Below, piece after piece: positions 8,674 through 16,556 of a DNA stretch of 64,000 nt (position 1 is its first letter; the number at the start of each line of letters is the position of its first letter). The DNA is from Streptomyces parvus (GTDB taxonomy: Bacteria > Actinomycetota > Actinomycetes > Streptomycetales > Streptomycetaceae). The stretch lies in assembly GCF_014648875.1 (NCBI RefSeq), contig NZ_BMRY01000018.1:1-64000 (forward strand), in the 5' to 3' direction. A program made the translations under genes and the position numbers. The notes below the pieces were generated by a model, which ran no database searches, was not told the DNA's origin, and saw only the letters and a list, made by a program, of their open reading frames with translations.

Positions 8674-9273
8674 TCACCCCGGAGCCCGGTCGGCGATGCC
8701 TCTCCGGCAGGAGAGGACGACGAGGAACGGCCACAACGCCTGGAGGAACGTCACGACGCGCTCCGCGGTGCCCGGGGCCCGTGCGCTCTGGAGCTCCGCC
8801 AGGAACCACAAGGCACTCGCGAACATGAGCGCGCTCGCGGCGAGCGACACGTCCAGGCGCAGCCCCCACGGCACCGGACTTCCGCCCCGGACGGCGGCCA
8901 GGGGCGGCCACAGCGCCAGGAGCACAACGCCCACCGTGGCCACCGCCCCGTGTTCCAGTGCCCCGCCGCTGCTCGGGGCGGGCACCAGGGTCAGGGCCAG
9001 CGCGGACAGCCCGCCGCCGGCCAGGGCCACCCGCCCGGGGAGCGCCGCCTGCCGGAGCGCGTGCGCCGTCGCCACGTAACACGTCCCCAGCACCAGGAGC
9101 ATCCCCGTCATCAGCCAGTAGCTGGGGGTGCCGTAGGAGGCGAGCACGCTCAGGGTGTCCGTCGCGGGGTCGTACGTCGGGCCCTGTCGCACCTGCGCAA
9201 TCGTCCAGGAGCCGACCAACAGGATGGGAGCGCATCCGGAGGAGAGCAAGGCCCACCGAGGAGCAGGTCGCAT
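8674..9273 (-). CDS. DUF998 family membrane protein
   Basis: A 199-residue integral membrane protein with about six hydrophobic segments. The N-terminal pattern WTIAQVRQGPTYDPATDTLS after the first membrane segment is the typical DUF998 motif. Function is not established for the family. Start taken at ATG 9273, the first Met that leads straight into the membrane segment; a longer frame upstream adds 51 low-complexity residues with no support. Convergent with the HAD gene, 28 nt away. Confidence 0.75.
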   Translation of the reverse strand: MRPAPRWALLSSGCAPILLVGSWTIAQVRQGPTYDPATDTLSVLASYGTPSYWLMTGMLLVLGTCYVATAHALRQAALPGRVALAGGGLSALALTLVPAPSSGGALEHGAVATVGVVLLALWPPLAAVRGGSPVPWGLRLDVSLAASALMFASALWFLAELQSARAPGTAERVVTFLQALWPFLVVLSCRRGIADRAPG

Positions 9274-9574
9274 TGGGTCAGCATAAATCCGGGCATCTTG
9301 CCCTGCGCTGATCTCCGCCCTCTTCGGGCTGCCGTGCCACCTGCCGGCGGCCGGGCGAATGCCGCGGGCGGTCGGCGGTGGTCGTGTACGTAAGCCTGTG
9401 GTGAGGAGGCGGCAGGTGCGCGACACCGCGTGAGGCGCCTCGCCCGGTGCGCTGGAGCGCGTCTGATCCTTCCGGGGCGCGCCGCATCTGCACCGGCGAA
9501 GCTGGCCCTCCTCCGGATCGAGTGGATCTCGGCCCCGTGTGCGTCTCCGTATGCATCTCTCCGGGTGATGGCCG
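9274..9574. other. Intergenic stretch without a recognised gene
   Basis: About 300 nt between the start of the DUF998 gene and the end of the TetR gene, both on the minus strand. I see nothing that I can name in it. It should contain the DUF998 promoter. Confidence 0.4.
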
Positions 9575-10312
9575 TCAGGGTGCGGTGGTCCGGGTCGGGT
9601 CGTTGTCGCGTCGCGCGCGCCGGACGCTCGCCTCCGCGCTGTCGAGCAGCATTTCCAGCGCCGCGGGGTACGCGCTGTCGTTCATCCTCGCGACCAGCAG
9701 GGGTGCCAGGGCGGCGATGTTCGGGTGGGTTTCCGCCGGCAGTTCGGCGTAGGTGGCGCGCCAGACCTGTTCGTCGGCCGCGCGGGCCGCTTCGGGCAGG
9801 GCGAGGCTCGCGGCGTCCAGTGCGGCGAAGGCGAGTGCCTGGTCGACGAACGCCTGGTAGATCCGTACGACGTCCGCGTCGGCCAGTCCGGTCGATCTCA
9901 GGATGCCGAGGACGGTCTCGTCGCCGGCGATCTCGTTGGCCCGGCCGCTGACCCGGCTGGCGGTCAGGACGGCGGCCTCCGGGTGGGCGAGGTAGGCGGT
10001 GTGGATGCGCAGGCCGATCTCGCGGAGGTCGGTGCGCCACTGTCCGGTGGACCGCCGGCCGTGCATCGCGCGTCCGATCAGTTCGTCGGCGATGGCGAGG
10101 GTCAGGTCGTCGATACCGCGGAAGTAGCGGTAGAGGGTGCTCGGGTCGGCTCCGAGGGCGAGGCCCAGGCGGCGCACGGTCAGCCCGTCCCTGCCGTGTT
10201 CGTGGAGCATGCACAGTGCGGTTTCGACGATCAGGTGCTGGGTGACGACGACGCCCTGCCGTGTCGGCCGTCTGCGTCGTCGTGCCGCCTCCGGAACCAC
10301 CTTCTTCGCCAT
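9575..10312 (-). CDS. TetR-family regulator
   Basis: A 245-residue repressor. The HTH lies near residues 25-70 (ETALCMLHEHGRDGLTVRRL, then DPSTLYRYFRGIDDL), followed by a long ligand-binding C-terminal region. Start: ATG 10312 (MAKKVV) has GGGAGAGG about 6 nt upstream; in-frame ATGs 5 and 20 codons earlier lack this. The gene is divergent from the saccharopine-dehydrogenase-like gene at 10476, and a dyad lies between them, so it probably represses that gene and itself. Inducer unknown. Confidence 0.8.
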   Translation of the reverse strand: MAKKVVPEAARRRRRPTRQGVVVTQHLIVETALCMLHEHGRDGLTVRRLGLALGADPSTLYRYFRGIDDLTLAIADELIGRAMHGRRSTGQWRTDLREIGLRIHTAYLAHPEAAVLTASRVSGRANEIAGDETVLGILRSTGLADADVVRIYQAFVDQALAFAALDAASLALPEAARAADEQVWRATYAELPAETHPNIAALAPLLVARMNDSAYPAALEMLLDSAEASVRRARRDNDPTRTTAP

Positions 10313-10387
10313 CCGGGCCTCTCCCATGCTCTCGATGCCGGTGCAGTGGTGCCGGCCTGTCGCGCCTCCCACCTTATGCCAACGCCG

Positions 10388-10401
10388 TTGATGTTACTCA
10401 A
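10388..10401. promoter_or_regulatory. Candidate TetR operator TTGA-N6-TCAA
   Basis: TTGATGTTACTCAA has perfect 4-bp arms and sits in the divergent gap, 75 nt upstream of one gene and 75 nt upstream of the other. It is an AT-rich island in GC-rich DNA, as expected for an operator or a -10 region. Confidence 0.4.
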
Positions 10402-10475
10402 GTGCGCCCCTTTCATGGACGAATCCAAGGGCACGGCCCGTACGGCCAGGCCCCTCGACGAAAGGCACATCCGCC

Positions 10476-11684
10476 ATGCGCGTACTCCTCGTCGGCGCAG
10501 GTGGCGTGGGCACGGCGATCACCAGAATCGCCGCCCGCCGCTCCTTCTTCGACCACATGGTCGTCGCCGACTACGACCTCTCCCGTGCCGAAGCGGCGGT
10601 GGCGGCGCTCGGCGGGGACGAGGGCAGGTTCACCGCGTTGCGCGTCGATGCCTCGGACCGGGCGGCGGTCGCCGCGCTGATCGCCGAGCAGCGGTGCGAC
10701 ATCCTCGTGAACGCCACCGACCCCCGGTTCGTCATGCCGTTGTTCGACGCGGCGCTGGCCGCCGGGGTCGACTATCTGGACATGGCCATGTCCTTGTCCT
10801 CCCCGCATCCGGAGCGTCCGTACGAGGAGTGCGGGGTCAAGCTCGGCGACGGGCAGTTCGAGCGTGCCGGGGAGTGGGAGGAGGCCGGGCGGCTCGCGCT
10901 CGTCGGGGTGGGTGTCGAGCCGGGACTCTCCGATGTCTTCGCCCGGTACGCGGCGGAGGAACTGTTCGACGAGATCGAGGAGATCGGTGTCCGGGACGGT
11001 GCGGATCTCACCGTCGAGGGCTATGACTTCGCCCCGTCGTTCTCGATCTGGACCACGATCGAGGAGTGCCTCAACCCGCCGGTGATCTGGGAGAAGGACC
11101 GTGGCTGGTTCACGACGGCGCCGTTCAGCGAGCCGGAGGTCTTCGACTTCCCCGAGGGCATCGGTCCGGTGGAGTGCGTCAATGTCGAGCACGAGGAGGT
11201 TCTGCTGATCCCGCGCTGGGTGGAGTCCCGGCGCGTGACGTTCAAGTACGGGCTGGGCGAGGAGTTCATCGAGACCCTCAAGACCCTGCACCGGCTCGGC
11301 CTCGACCGCACGGACAAGGTGACCGTGCCCGGCGGCGCCGTGTCGCCCCGGGACGTGGTCGCGGCCTGTCTGCCCGACCCGGCCTCCCTCGGCGAGCTGA
11401 TGCGGGGCAAGACCTGTGCCGGTACCTGGGTGAAGGGTACGAAGGACGGCGTGCCCCGCGAGGTGTACCTCTACCACGTGGTCGACAATCAGTGGTCGAT
11501 GCGCGAGTACGGCTCCCAGGCCGTGGTCTGGCAGACGGCGATCAATCCGGTGATCGCCCTGGAGCTGGTGGCGGGCGGCGTCTGGAGCGGCACGGGTGTG
11601 CTGGGCGCCGAGGCGCTGGACCCGCGCCCGTTCCTCGACCTGCTGGTCGAGTACGGCTCTCCGTGGGGTCTGCGCGAGCAGTGA
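10476..11684 (+). CDS. Saccharopine dehydrogenase-like NAD(P)-binding protein
   Basis: A 402-residue oxidoreductase-like protein. It begins MRVLLVGAGGVGTAI, a Rossmann GxGGxG, and has the NATDPRFVMPLFDAAL region typical of the saccharopine dehydrogenase (Lys9-like) family. Later blocks such as GVGVEPGLSDVFARYAAEE also match that family. Members act on saccharopine, on homospermidine/carboxynorspermidine, or are uncharacterised. The substrate here is not clear, and no lysine or polyamine genes are nearby. It is probably controlled by the divergent TetR. Confidence 0.8.
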   Translation: MRVLLVGAGGVGTAITRIAARRSFFDHMVVADYDLSRAEAAVAALGGDEGRFTALRVDASDRAAVAALIAEQRCDILVNATDPRFVMPLFDAALAAGVDYLDMAMSLSSPHPERPYEECGVKLGDGQFERAGEWEEAGRLALVGVGVEPGLSDVFARYAAEELFDEIEEIGVRDGADLTVEGYDFAPSFSIWTTIEECLNPPVIWEKDRGWFTTAPFSEPEVFDFPEGIGPVECVNVEHEEVLLIPRWVESRRVTFKYGLGEEFIETLKTLHRLGLDRTDKVTVPGGAVSPRDVVAACLPDPASLGELMRGKTCAGTWVKGTKDGVPREVYLYHVVDNQWSMREYGSQAVVWQTAINPVIALELVAGGVWSGTGVLGAEALDPRPFLDLLVEYGSPWGLREQ

Positions 11685-11759
11685 ACGCGGGCCGTCCGGG
11701 GAGCCTCCACGGGGCGCGCTCGGGCCGTCGGAAAAAGTCGAGAAGTTTTTGGGCGGCGA

Positions 11760-11786
11760 TGTCGAGAACCCGGATCCGGCTCCGTC
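11760..11786 (+). promoter_or_regulatory. ECF42-type promoter (TGTCGA-17-CGTC)
   Basis: TGTCGA at 11760-11765 is followed after 17 nt by CGTC at 11783-11786. As I recall it, the consensus reported for ECF42 sigma factors is TGTCGA at -35 and CG(A/T)C at -10. The site lies 51 nt before the DGPF gene start, the expected place for autoregulation of the DGPF-ECF42 operon. Confidence 0.65.
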
Positions 11787-11837
11787 CCCGTAGTGAGAGC
11801 GGCCAGAATGGGCCGCCCAGCACCGAGGAGTCACATC

Positions 11838-12245
11838 ATGGCCAAGTACCTGCTGCTCAAGCACTACCGCGGCGCCCCTGCGGCGGTCAACGACGTACCG
11901 ATGGACCGGTGGACGCCCGAGGAGATCTCGGCGCACGTACAGTACATGCAGGACTTCGCGGACCGGCTGGAGAAGTCCGGGGAGTTCGTCGACGGTCAGG
12001 CGCTCGCCCCCGAGGGGTCGTGGGTCCGGTACGACGGTGAGGGGCGCCCGCCGGTCACCGACGGGCCGTTCGCCGAGACCAAGGATCTGATCGCCGGCTG
12101 GATGATCATCGACGTGGACAGTCACGACCGGGCGGTCGCGCTCGCCGGGGAGCTGTCCGCGGCCCCGGGTGCCGGTGGGAAGCCGATCCACGAGTGGCTG
12201 GAGGTGCGCCCGTTCCTGACCGCGCCGCCCACCGTCACGGAGTGA
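11838..12245 (+). CDS. YCII/DGPF-domain protein, ECF42 partner
   Basis: A 135-residue protein of the YCII-related DGPF family: MAKYLLLKHYRG at the N-terminus and the diagnostic VTDGPFAETKDLIAGW near residue 80. Proteins of this family are conserved neighbours and targets of ECF42 sigma factors; their biochemical role is unsettled. Start: ATG 11838 with AGGAG 8 nt upstream. An earlier in-frame GTG (11793) would lie right at the predicted transcription start and is unlikely. The sigma factor gene follows after 7 nt, so the two form one operon. Confidence 0.82.
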   Translation: MAKYLLLKHYRGAPAAVNDVPMDRWTPEEISAHVQYMQDFADRLEKSGEFVDGQALAPEGSWVRYDGEGRPPVTDGPFAETKDLIAGWMIIDVDSHDRAVALAGELSAAPGAGGKPIHEWLEVRPFLTAPPTVTE

Positions 12246-12252
12246 CGCGCCG

Positions 12253-13398
12253 ATGGACGAGCTCCTTCCGCGGAGCCTGACCCCGAGTGTGCTCGCCGTC
12301 CTCGTCCGCCGCGGAGCAGATTTCGCGGCGGCCGAGGACGCCGTGCAGGACGCCCTGGTCGAGGCGGTCCGCGTATGGCCGCAGGAAGCGCCGCGGGATC
12401 CGAAGGGCTGGCTGGTCACCGTGGCGTGGCGGCGGTTCCTCGACGCGACCCGGGCGGATGCCTCCCGGCGGCGGCGCGAGGACCGTCTCGACGAGGAGCC
12501 GGCGCCCGGCCCGGCGCCGGCGGTGGACGACACGCTCCAGCTCTACTTCCTGTGCGCCCATCCGTCGCTGACGCCGTCGTCGGCGGTCGCGCTCACGCTG
12601 CGCGCGGTCGGCGGGCTCACGACCCGGCAGATCGCCCGGGCGTATCTGGTGCCCGAGGCGACCATGGCGCAGCGGATCAGCCGGGCGAAGCGCACCGTGT
12701 CCGGGGTGAGGTTCGATCGGGCGGGCGATGTCTCCACTGTGCTGCGGGTGCTGTATCTGGTTTTCAACGAGGGCTATTCGGGGGATGTTGACCTCGCCGC
12801 GGAGGCGATCCGGCTCACGCGGCAGCTCGCGGCCGCGATCGACCACCCGGAGGTGGCGGGGCTGCTCGCCCTGATGCTGCTCCACCATGCCCGGCGGGTC
12901 TCCCGGACCGCGCCCGACGGGAGCCTGGTGCCGCTCGCCGAGCAGGACCGTGGCCTGTGGGACACCGGGATGATCGCCGAAGGCGTGGCGATCCTGCAGG
13001 CGGCCCTCGCCCGGGACCGGCTGGGCGAGTTCCAGGCCCAGGCCGCCGTCGCGGCGCTCCACGCGGACGCGCCGACCGCCGGGGAGACCGACTGGGTGCA
13101 GATCGTCGAGTGGTACGACGAACTGGTGGGTCTGACCGACAGTCCGGTCGTCCGGCTCAACCGGGCGGTGGCCGTCGGCGAGGCCGACGGTCCGCGCGCC
13201 GGGCTGGCCGAACTCGCTGAGCTGAGCGACGCGTTGCCCCGTCATACGGCGGTCGCGGCGTACCTGCACGAGCGTGACGGGGATCTGCCGACGGCCGCGC
13301 GGCTGTACGCGGAGGCCGCCCACAAGGCCCCCACACTCGCCGAGCGCGACCATCTGACGCGGCAGGCCGCACGGCTCAACGCCGGTCTTCGGCGCTGA
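12253..13398 (+). CDS. ECF42-group RNA polymerase sigma factor
   Basis: A 381-residue sigma factor, much longer than a plain ECF sigma. Region 2 covers about residues 10-80 (ADFAAAEDAVQDALVEAVRVW, WRRFLDATRAD). Region 4 covers about 95-150 (TPSSAVALTLRAVGGLTTRQIA, MAQRISRAKRTV). The remaining 220 or so residues form the SnoaL-free, TPR-like C-terminal extension typical of ECF42. Members have no anti-sigma factor; the extension is thought to control activity. It follows the DGPF gene by 7 nt and probably reads its own promoter at 11760. A strong hairpin ends the unit. Confidence 0.88.
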   Translation: MDELLPRSLTPSVLAVLVRRGADFAAAEDAVQDALVEAVRVWPQEAPRDPKGWLVTVAWRRFLDATRADASRRRREDRLDEEPAPGPAPAVDDTLQLYFLCAHPSLTPSSAVALTLRAVGGLTTRQIARAYLVPEATMAQRISRAKRTVSGVRFDRAGDVSTVLRVLYLVFNEGYSGDVDLAAEAIRLTRQLAAAIDHPEVAGLLALMLLHHARRVSRTAPDGSLVPLAEQDRGLWDTGMIAEGVAILQAALARDRLGEFQAQAAVAALHADAPTAGETDWVQIVEWYDELVGLTDSPVVRLNRAVAVGEADGPRAGLAELAELSDALPRHTAVAAYLHERDGDLPTAARLYAEAAHKAPTLAERDHLTRQAARLNAGLRR

Positions 13399-13419
13399 GC
13401 CGCGGGCGACCGCGTCCGC

Positions 13420-13453
13420 GGCCCACCGCCGCCGTCTCCGGCGGCGGTGGGCC
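13420..13453. terminator. Bidirectional terminator hairpin
   Basis: GGCCCACCGCCGCC (13420-13433) pairs perfectly with GGCGGCGGTGGGCC (13440-13453) over a 6-nt loop. It lies between the convergent sigma factor and methyltransferase genes. Confidence 0.8.
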
Positions 13454-13468
13454 GGTGCGCCGTACTGT

Positions 13469-14209
13469 TCACGCGCGGCAGCGCAGCATCTCCAGTGGCG
13501 GGTTGGCGTCGTGGTCCGCCCAGAACTCGCTGTCGAACGCGCGCCGGCCGGCCTCGGAGATCTTCAGGGGGACCCAGGTCAGGTCGCTGAATCCGGCCGC
13601 CCGCAGGCACTTCTCGTAGACGTCCCGGCGCGGGCAGTTGGCTTCGATCCGGATCGGCGGGTCCAGCAGGGCCGTGACCCGGACACGCGGTCCGGTCCCG
13701 CCGGTCTCTCCGGTGGCTTCGCAGAGGAAGCCGTACTTCTTCAGGGACGGCCCGTCGAAGCGGTAGTCGGGGTTCTGGCCGAGGATGAAGAACTCGCCGC
13801 CGGGCGCCAGGTTCCGGTGCACGTTGCGGCACATCCGCTCCATGGCCGGGATGTCTTCGGCGTAGTTGAGCAGTTGAACGGCGAGCGCGACATCGAAGGT
13901 GCCGCCCAGGAGAGGCAGTTCGGCGATGTCGCCGATCTCGTAGCGCACACCGAGCGGTTCGCGCCGCTCCATCTCCCGTGCCGCCGCGACCATTTCGCCG
14001 GAGATGTCGATGCCGAGCACCTCCGCGGCTCCGCGCCGCTTGAACTCCCTGCTGTAGAAGCCCGTGCCGGAGGCCAGGTCGAGGACCGACCTGCCGCGTA
14101 CGTCCCCGACCAGGGCCAGGAAGCTCGGCACTTCCGCGTAGTGCGTCAGTGGCAGGGCCTTGAATCCCTCGAAGGCCTCGCCGATCTTGTCGTACTGCTG
14201 CGTGCTCAT
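13469..14209 (-). CDS. SAM-dependent class I methyltransferase
   Basis: A 246-residue methyltransferase. Motif I is VLDLASGTGFYSREF near residue 43, followed by EVLGIDISGEMVAAA (acidic residue binding the SAM ribose), the DVALAVQLLNYAE region and the HRNLAPGGEFFILGQN post-motif. It resembles the ubiE/toxoflavin methyltransferase-like group (N-terminal MSTQQYDKIGEAFEGFK). Substrate unknown. It stands alone, convergent to the ECF42 operon and divergent from the HtaA gene, so the iron box at 14422 might also affect it, although it lies more than 200 nt from this start. Confidence 0.8.
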   Translation of the reverse strand: MSTQQYDKIGEAFEGFKALPLTHYAEVPSFLALVGDVRGRSVLDLASGTGFYSREFKRRGAAEVLGIDISGEMVAAAREMERREPLGVRYEIGDIAELPLLGGTFDVALAVQLLNYAEDIPAMERMCRNVHRNLAPGGEFFILGQNPDYRFDGPSLKKYGFLCEATGETGGTGPRVRVTALLDPPIRIEANCPRRDVYEKCLRAAGFSDLTWVPLKISEAGRRAFDSEFWADHDANPPLEMLRCRA

Positions 14210-14421
14210 CGTGTCCCCGTCCCGGTGTTCTGTCGCGCCCTCGGCTTCGGCAGCCCCGCTTCCAGAGTCCTCGCGCGGCTCCGCCGGTCAGTCTCGCCCG
14301 CCCGCCGCGCACCGCCGTACTGGCGGAAGCCACAAGAACGCAGGCCGCCTCCCGGTGACCCGTACGGGCCCGGCGGGCAGGCCCTGGCGGGATTGGCGGG
14401 CCGCCACCCTCGTCGTGACAT

Positions 14422-14440
14422 TTAGGTAAGCCTCACCTAA
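14422..14440. promoter_or_regulatory. DmdR/DtxR-type iron box
   Basis: TTAGGTAAGCCTCACCTAA matches the DtxR/IdeR/DmdR consensus TTAGGTTAGCCTAACCTAA at 17 of 19 positions. It lies 118 nt before the HtaA-domain gene. The expected result is repression by iron-loaded DmdR and expression under iron limitation. Confidence 0.85.
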
Positions 14441-14558
14441 TATGCCTCTGTCGTTTTCGGGTCCCCACACGCCAAGAAGCCGGTATCCCCCCTTCTTTCG
14501 TTCGCCCCCGGGCCCGGCACCGTTCCGACGCGCGCCGTGTCCCTCCCCCGAAGGAGAC

Positions 14559-16496
14559 ATGCAGCGCATGTCCATGCCCCGCCGCGGTCGTCTGGCCGCT
14601 CTCGCCGCCCTGACCGTCATTTCCGTGGGCGTCGGCGTCCTCGCCGTTCCCGCATCCGCCGCCCCCGGGGTCCACGCCGCCGCGCGGGCCGATTCCGGCG
14701 GTACAACGTCGGCGGCCGCCCCGATCCTGGTGAGCGGCCGGTCCTCCTGGGGCTTCAAGGAGTCCTGGGTCCGTTACGTTGCGATGTTCGGCGGCTCGGT
14801 GACCGCGGGCGGCGGCGCGACCGCGGACGCCGCCGGGAAGGTCGAATACCCCGTCAGGCACGGCTCGGTCGACCCGGCGGGGCGCTCCGCCGATGTGCGC
14901 TTCGGCGGCTCGGTGACCTACGCGGTGCCCAGCCACGGGATCACCGCGATCACCCTCGCCAACCCGCGTGTCGTCCTCAAGAACGGCCAGGGGACGCTCC
15001 ACATGGACGTGACGACCGATCTCGTCGCCGGTGAGGACCCGGTCACCACGGCGGGGGTGCCGCTCGCCTCGCTGACGGCGTCCGCCGGCGCCCTCGACGG
15101 AGGCGCCCTCGACTGGACGGGCATCACGGCCTCGCTCACCGGCGAGGGCGCGGCGATCTTCGCCTTCCAGGGGCAGCCCATGTACCCGGCCGGTACGGCG
15201 CTGGACCTCCTCGCCATCAGCGGCGGTGTCAGCGTCCCCACGCTGACGGTCAGCCAGGTCACCGGGCTGGGCGCGGAGACAGAGGTCACCGTCAGCGGCA
15301 AGGGCTACCAGCCCGGGCGCGGGGTGTACCTGGCGCAGTCCGTCGCCATGCCCGGCACGACGTACCCCAGCGTCTTCGGCAACGCGGTGTACGTCCGCCA
15401 GGTCGGCACCGACGGGACCTTCAGCGTCACGGCGAAGCTCACCGAGACGTTCACCCCCTCCGGGGCCCCCGCCGTCGACTGCCGGACCACCGCCTGCTTC
15501 GTCACGAGCTTCAACTCGCACGACAGCGCCGACCCGACCTGGATGCCGTCCCGCGCCCAGGACGTGGCCCAGCCGCTGACGTTCGGCGTGGAGGTCCCCG
15601 CCGCCACCGTCACCCGGCAGCCCGTCGACCGTAAGGTGCGCTCGGGCGCCACCGCCGTCTTCACGGCCGGCGCGGACGCATACGACTCGGTGCGCTGGGA
15701 GCGCAGCGCCGACAAGGGCGCGACCTGGAGCACCGTGCCCGGGGCGTCCTCCCCCACTCTGTCGGTGAAGGCGAGCGCCGCGCTCAACGCCCACCGCTAC
15801 CGCGCGGTCTTCGTCAACCCGGCCGGTGAGACCGCGACGTCGGCCGCGACGCTCACGGTGTCCGCCGTGCCCGCCCGGATCGTCTCCTTCAACGCCTCCC
15901 CCGAGCCGGTCGGCAAGGGCAGCAAGCTGAAGGTCATCGGCACGCTCCAGACCGCCGGCGCCACGGACGACGTCTGGCGTCCGCTGGCCAGGGCGTCCGT
16001 GGTGGTCGAGTTCCGGGCGAAGGGCGCCAAGACCTGGAGCCGGGCGGCGTCGGTCACCACGGACAAGAAGGGTGTGGCCACTGCTTCGGTCACCGCCGTC
16101 AAGGACGGTACCTGGCGAGCCCGTTACGCGGGGACCGCCGACCGGGCCTCGGCCGTGAGCTCCTCGGACAACGTGGACGTCAAGCTGCGCACCGCGGTGT
16201 CCGGCTTCAACGCCTCTCCGGAGCCGGTGCGCAAGGGCCGTACGATCACGGTCAAGGGCACCCTGCGCAGCCTGGACGGCACCTGGGAGAACACGTCCGG
16301 CCAGTCGGTCAGCATCCTGTTCAAGGCCGACGGTTCGAGCAAGTGGAGCAAGCTGGCGACCGTGAAGACCAACAGCAAGGGCGTCTTCTCGAAGGGATTC
16401 ACCGCGAAGAAGGACGGCACGTGGAAGGCGCAGTTCACGGCCACCTCGTCCCGTCTGGGCACGACCAGTTCCGGTGACCGCGTCGACGTGCGCTGA
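14559..16496 (+). CDS. HtaA-domain secreted haem-binding protein
   Basis: A 645-residue exported protein. Signal peptide about residues 1-33 (hydrophobic core LAALAALTVISVGVGVLA, cleavage near ASAAPG). Residues about 55-225 are an HtaA domain (WGFKESWVRYVAMFGGSV, VRFGGSVTYAVPSHGI, AIFAFQGQPMYPAGTAL), known from corynebacterial haem uptake. Then come a linker and an Ig-like region (VTRQPVDRKVRSGATAVF), followed by two related C-terminal repeats each starting near FNASPEPV. No sortase LPxTG and no C-terminal membrane segment is visible, so the protein seems to be released or held non-covalently. Start: ATG 14559 with AAGGAG 4 nt upstream. The iron box 118 nt upstream fits an iron-starvation role. 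Confidence 0.85.
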   Translation: MQRMSMPRRGRLAALAALTVISVGVGVLAVPASAAPGVHAAARADSGGTTSAAAPILVSGRSSWGFKESWVRYVAMFGGSVTAGGGATADAAGKVEYPVRHGSVDPAGRSADVRFGGSVTYAVPSHGITAITLANPRVVLKNGQGTLHMDVTTDLVAGEDPVTTAGVPLASLTASAGALDGGALDWTGITASLTGEGAAIFAFQGQPMYPAGTALDLLAISGGVSVPTLTVSQVTGLGAETEVTVSGKGYQPGRGVYLAQSVAMPGTTYPSVFGNAVYVRQVGTDGTFSVTAKLTETFTPSGAPAVDCRTTACFVTSFNSHDSADPTWMPSRAQDVAQPLTFGVEVPAATVTRQPVDRKVRSGATAVFTAGADAYDSVRWERSADKGATWSTVPGASSPTLSVKASAALNAHRYRAVFVNPAGETATSAATLTVSAVPARIVSFNASPEPVGKGSKLKVIGTLQTAGATDDVWRPLARASVVVEFRAKGAKTWSRAASVTTDKKGVATASVTAVKDGTWRARYAGTADRASAVSSSDNVDVKLRTAVSGFNASPEPVRKGRTITVKGTLRSLDGTWENTSGQSVSILFKADGSSKWSKLATVKTNSKGVFSKGFTAKKDGTWKAQFTATSSRLGTTSSGDRVDVR

Positions 16497-16505
16497 ACCG
16501 AGCGC

Positions 16506-16546
16506 GGGCCGTGGCCGACGGGAACGGTTCCCGTCGGCCACGGCCC
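16506..16546. terminator. Bidirectional terminator, 20-bp perfect arms
   Basis: Arms 16506-16525 and 16527-16546 are exact reverse complements around a single base. The hairpin lies 10 nt after the HtaA-gene stop and 10 nt after the convergent GH6 stop, and probably serves both. Confidence 0.85.
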
Positions 16547-16556
16547 GTGGGTGTCC

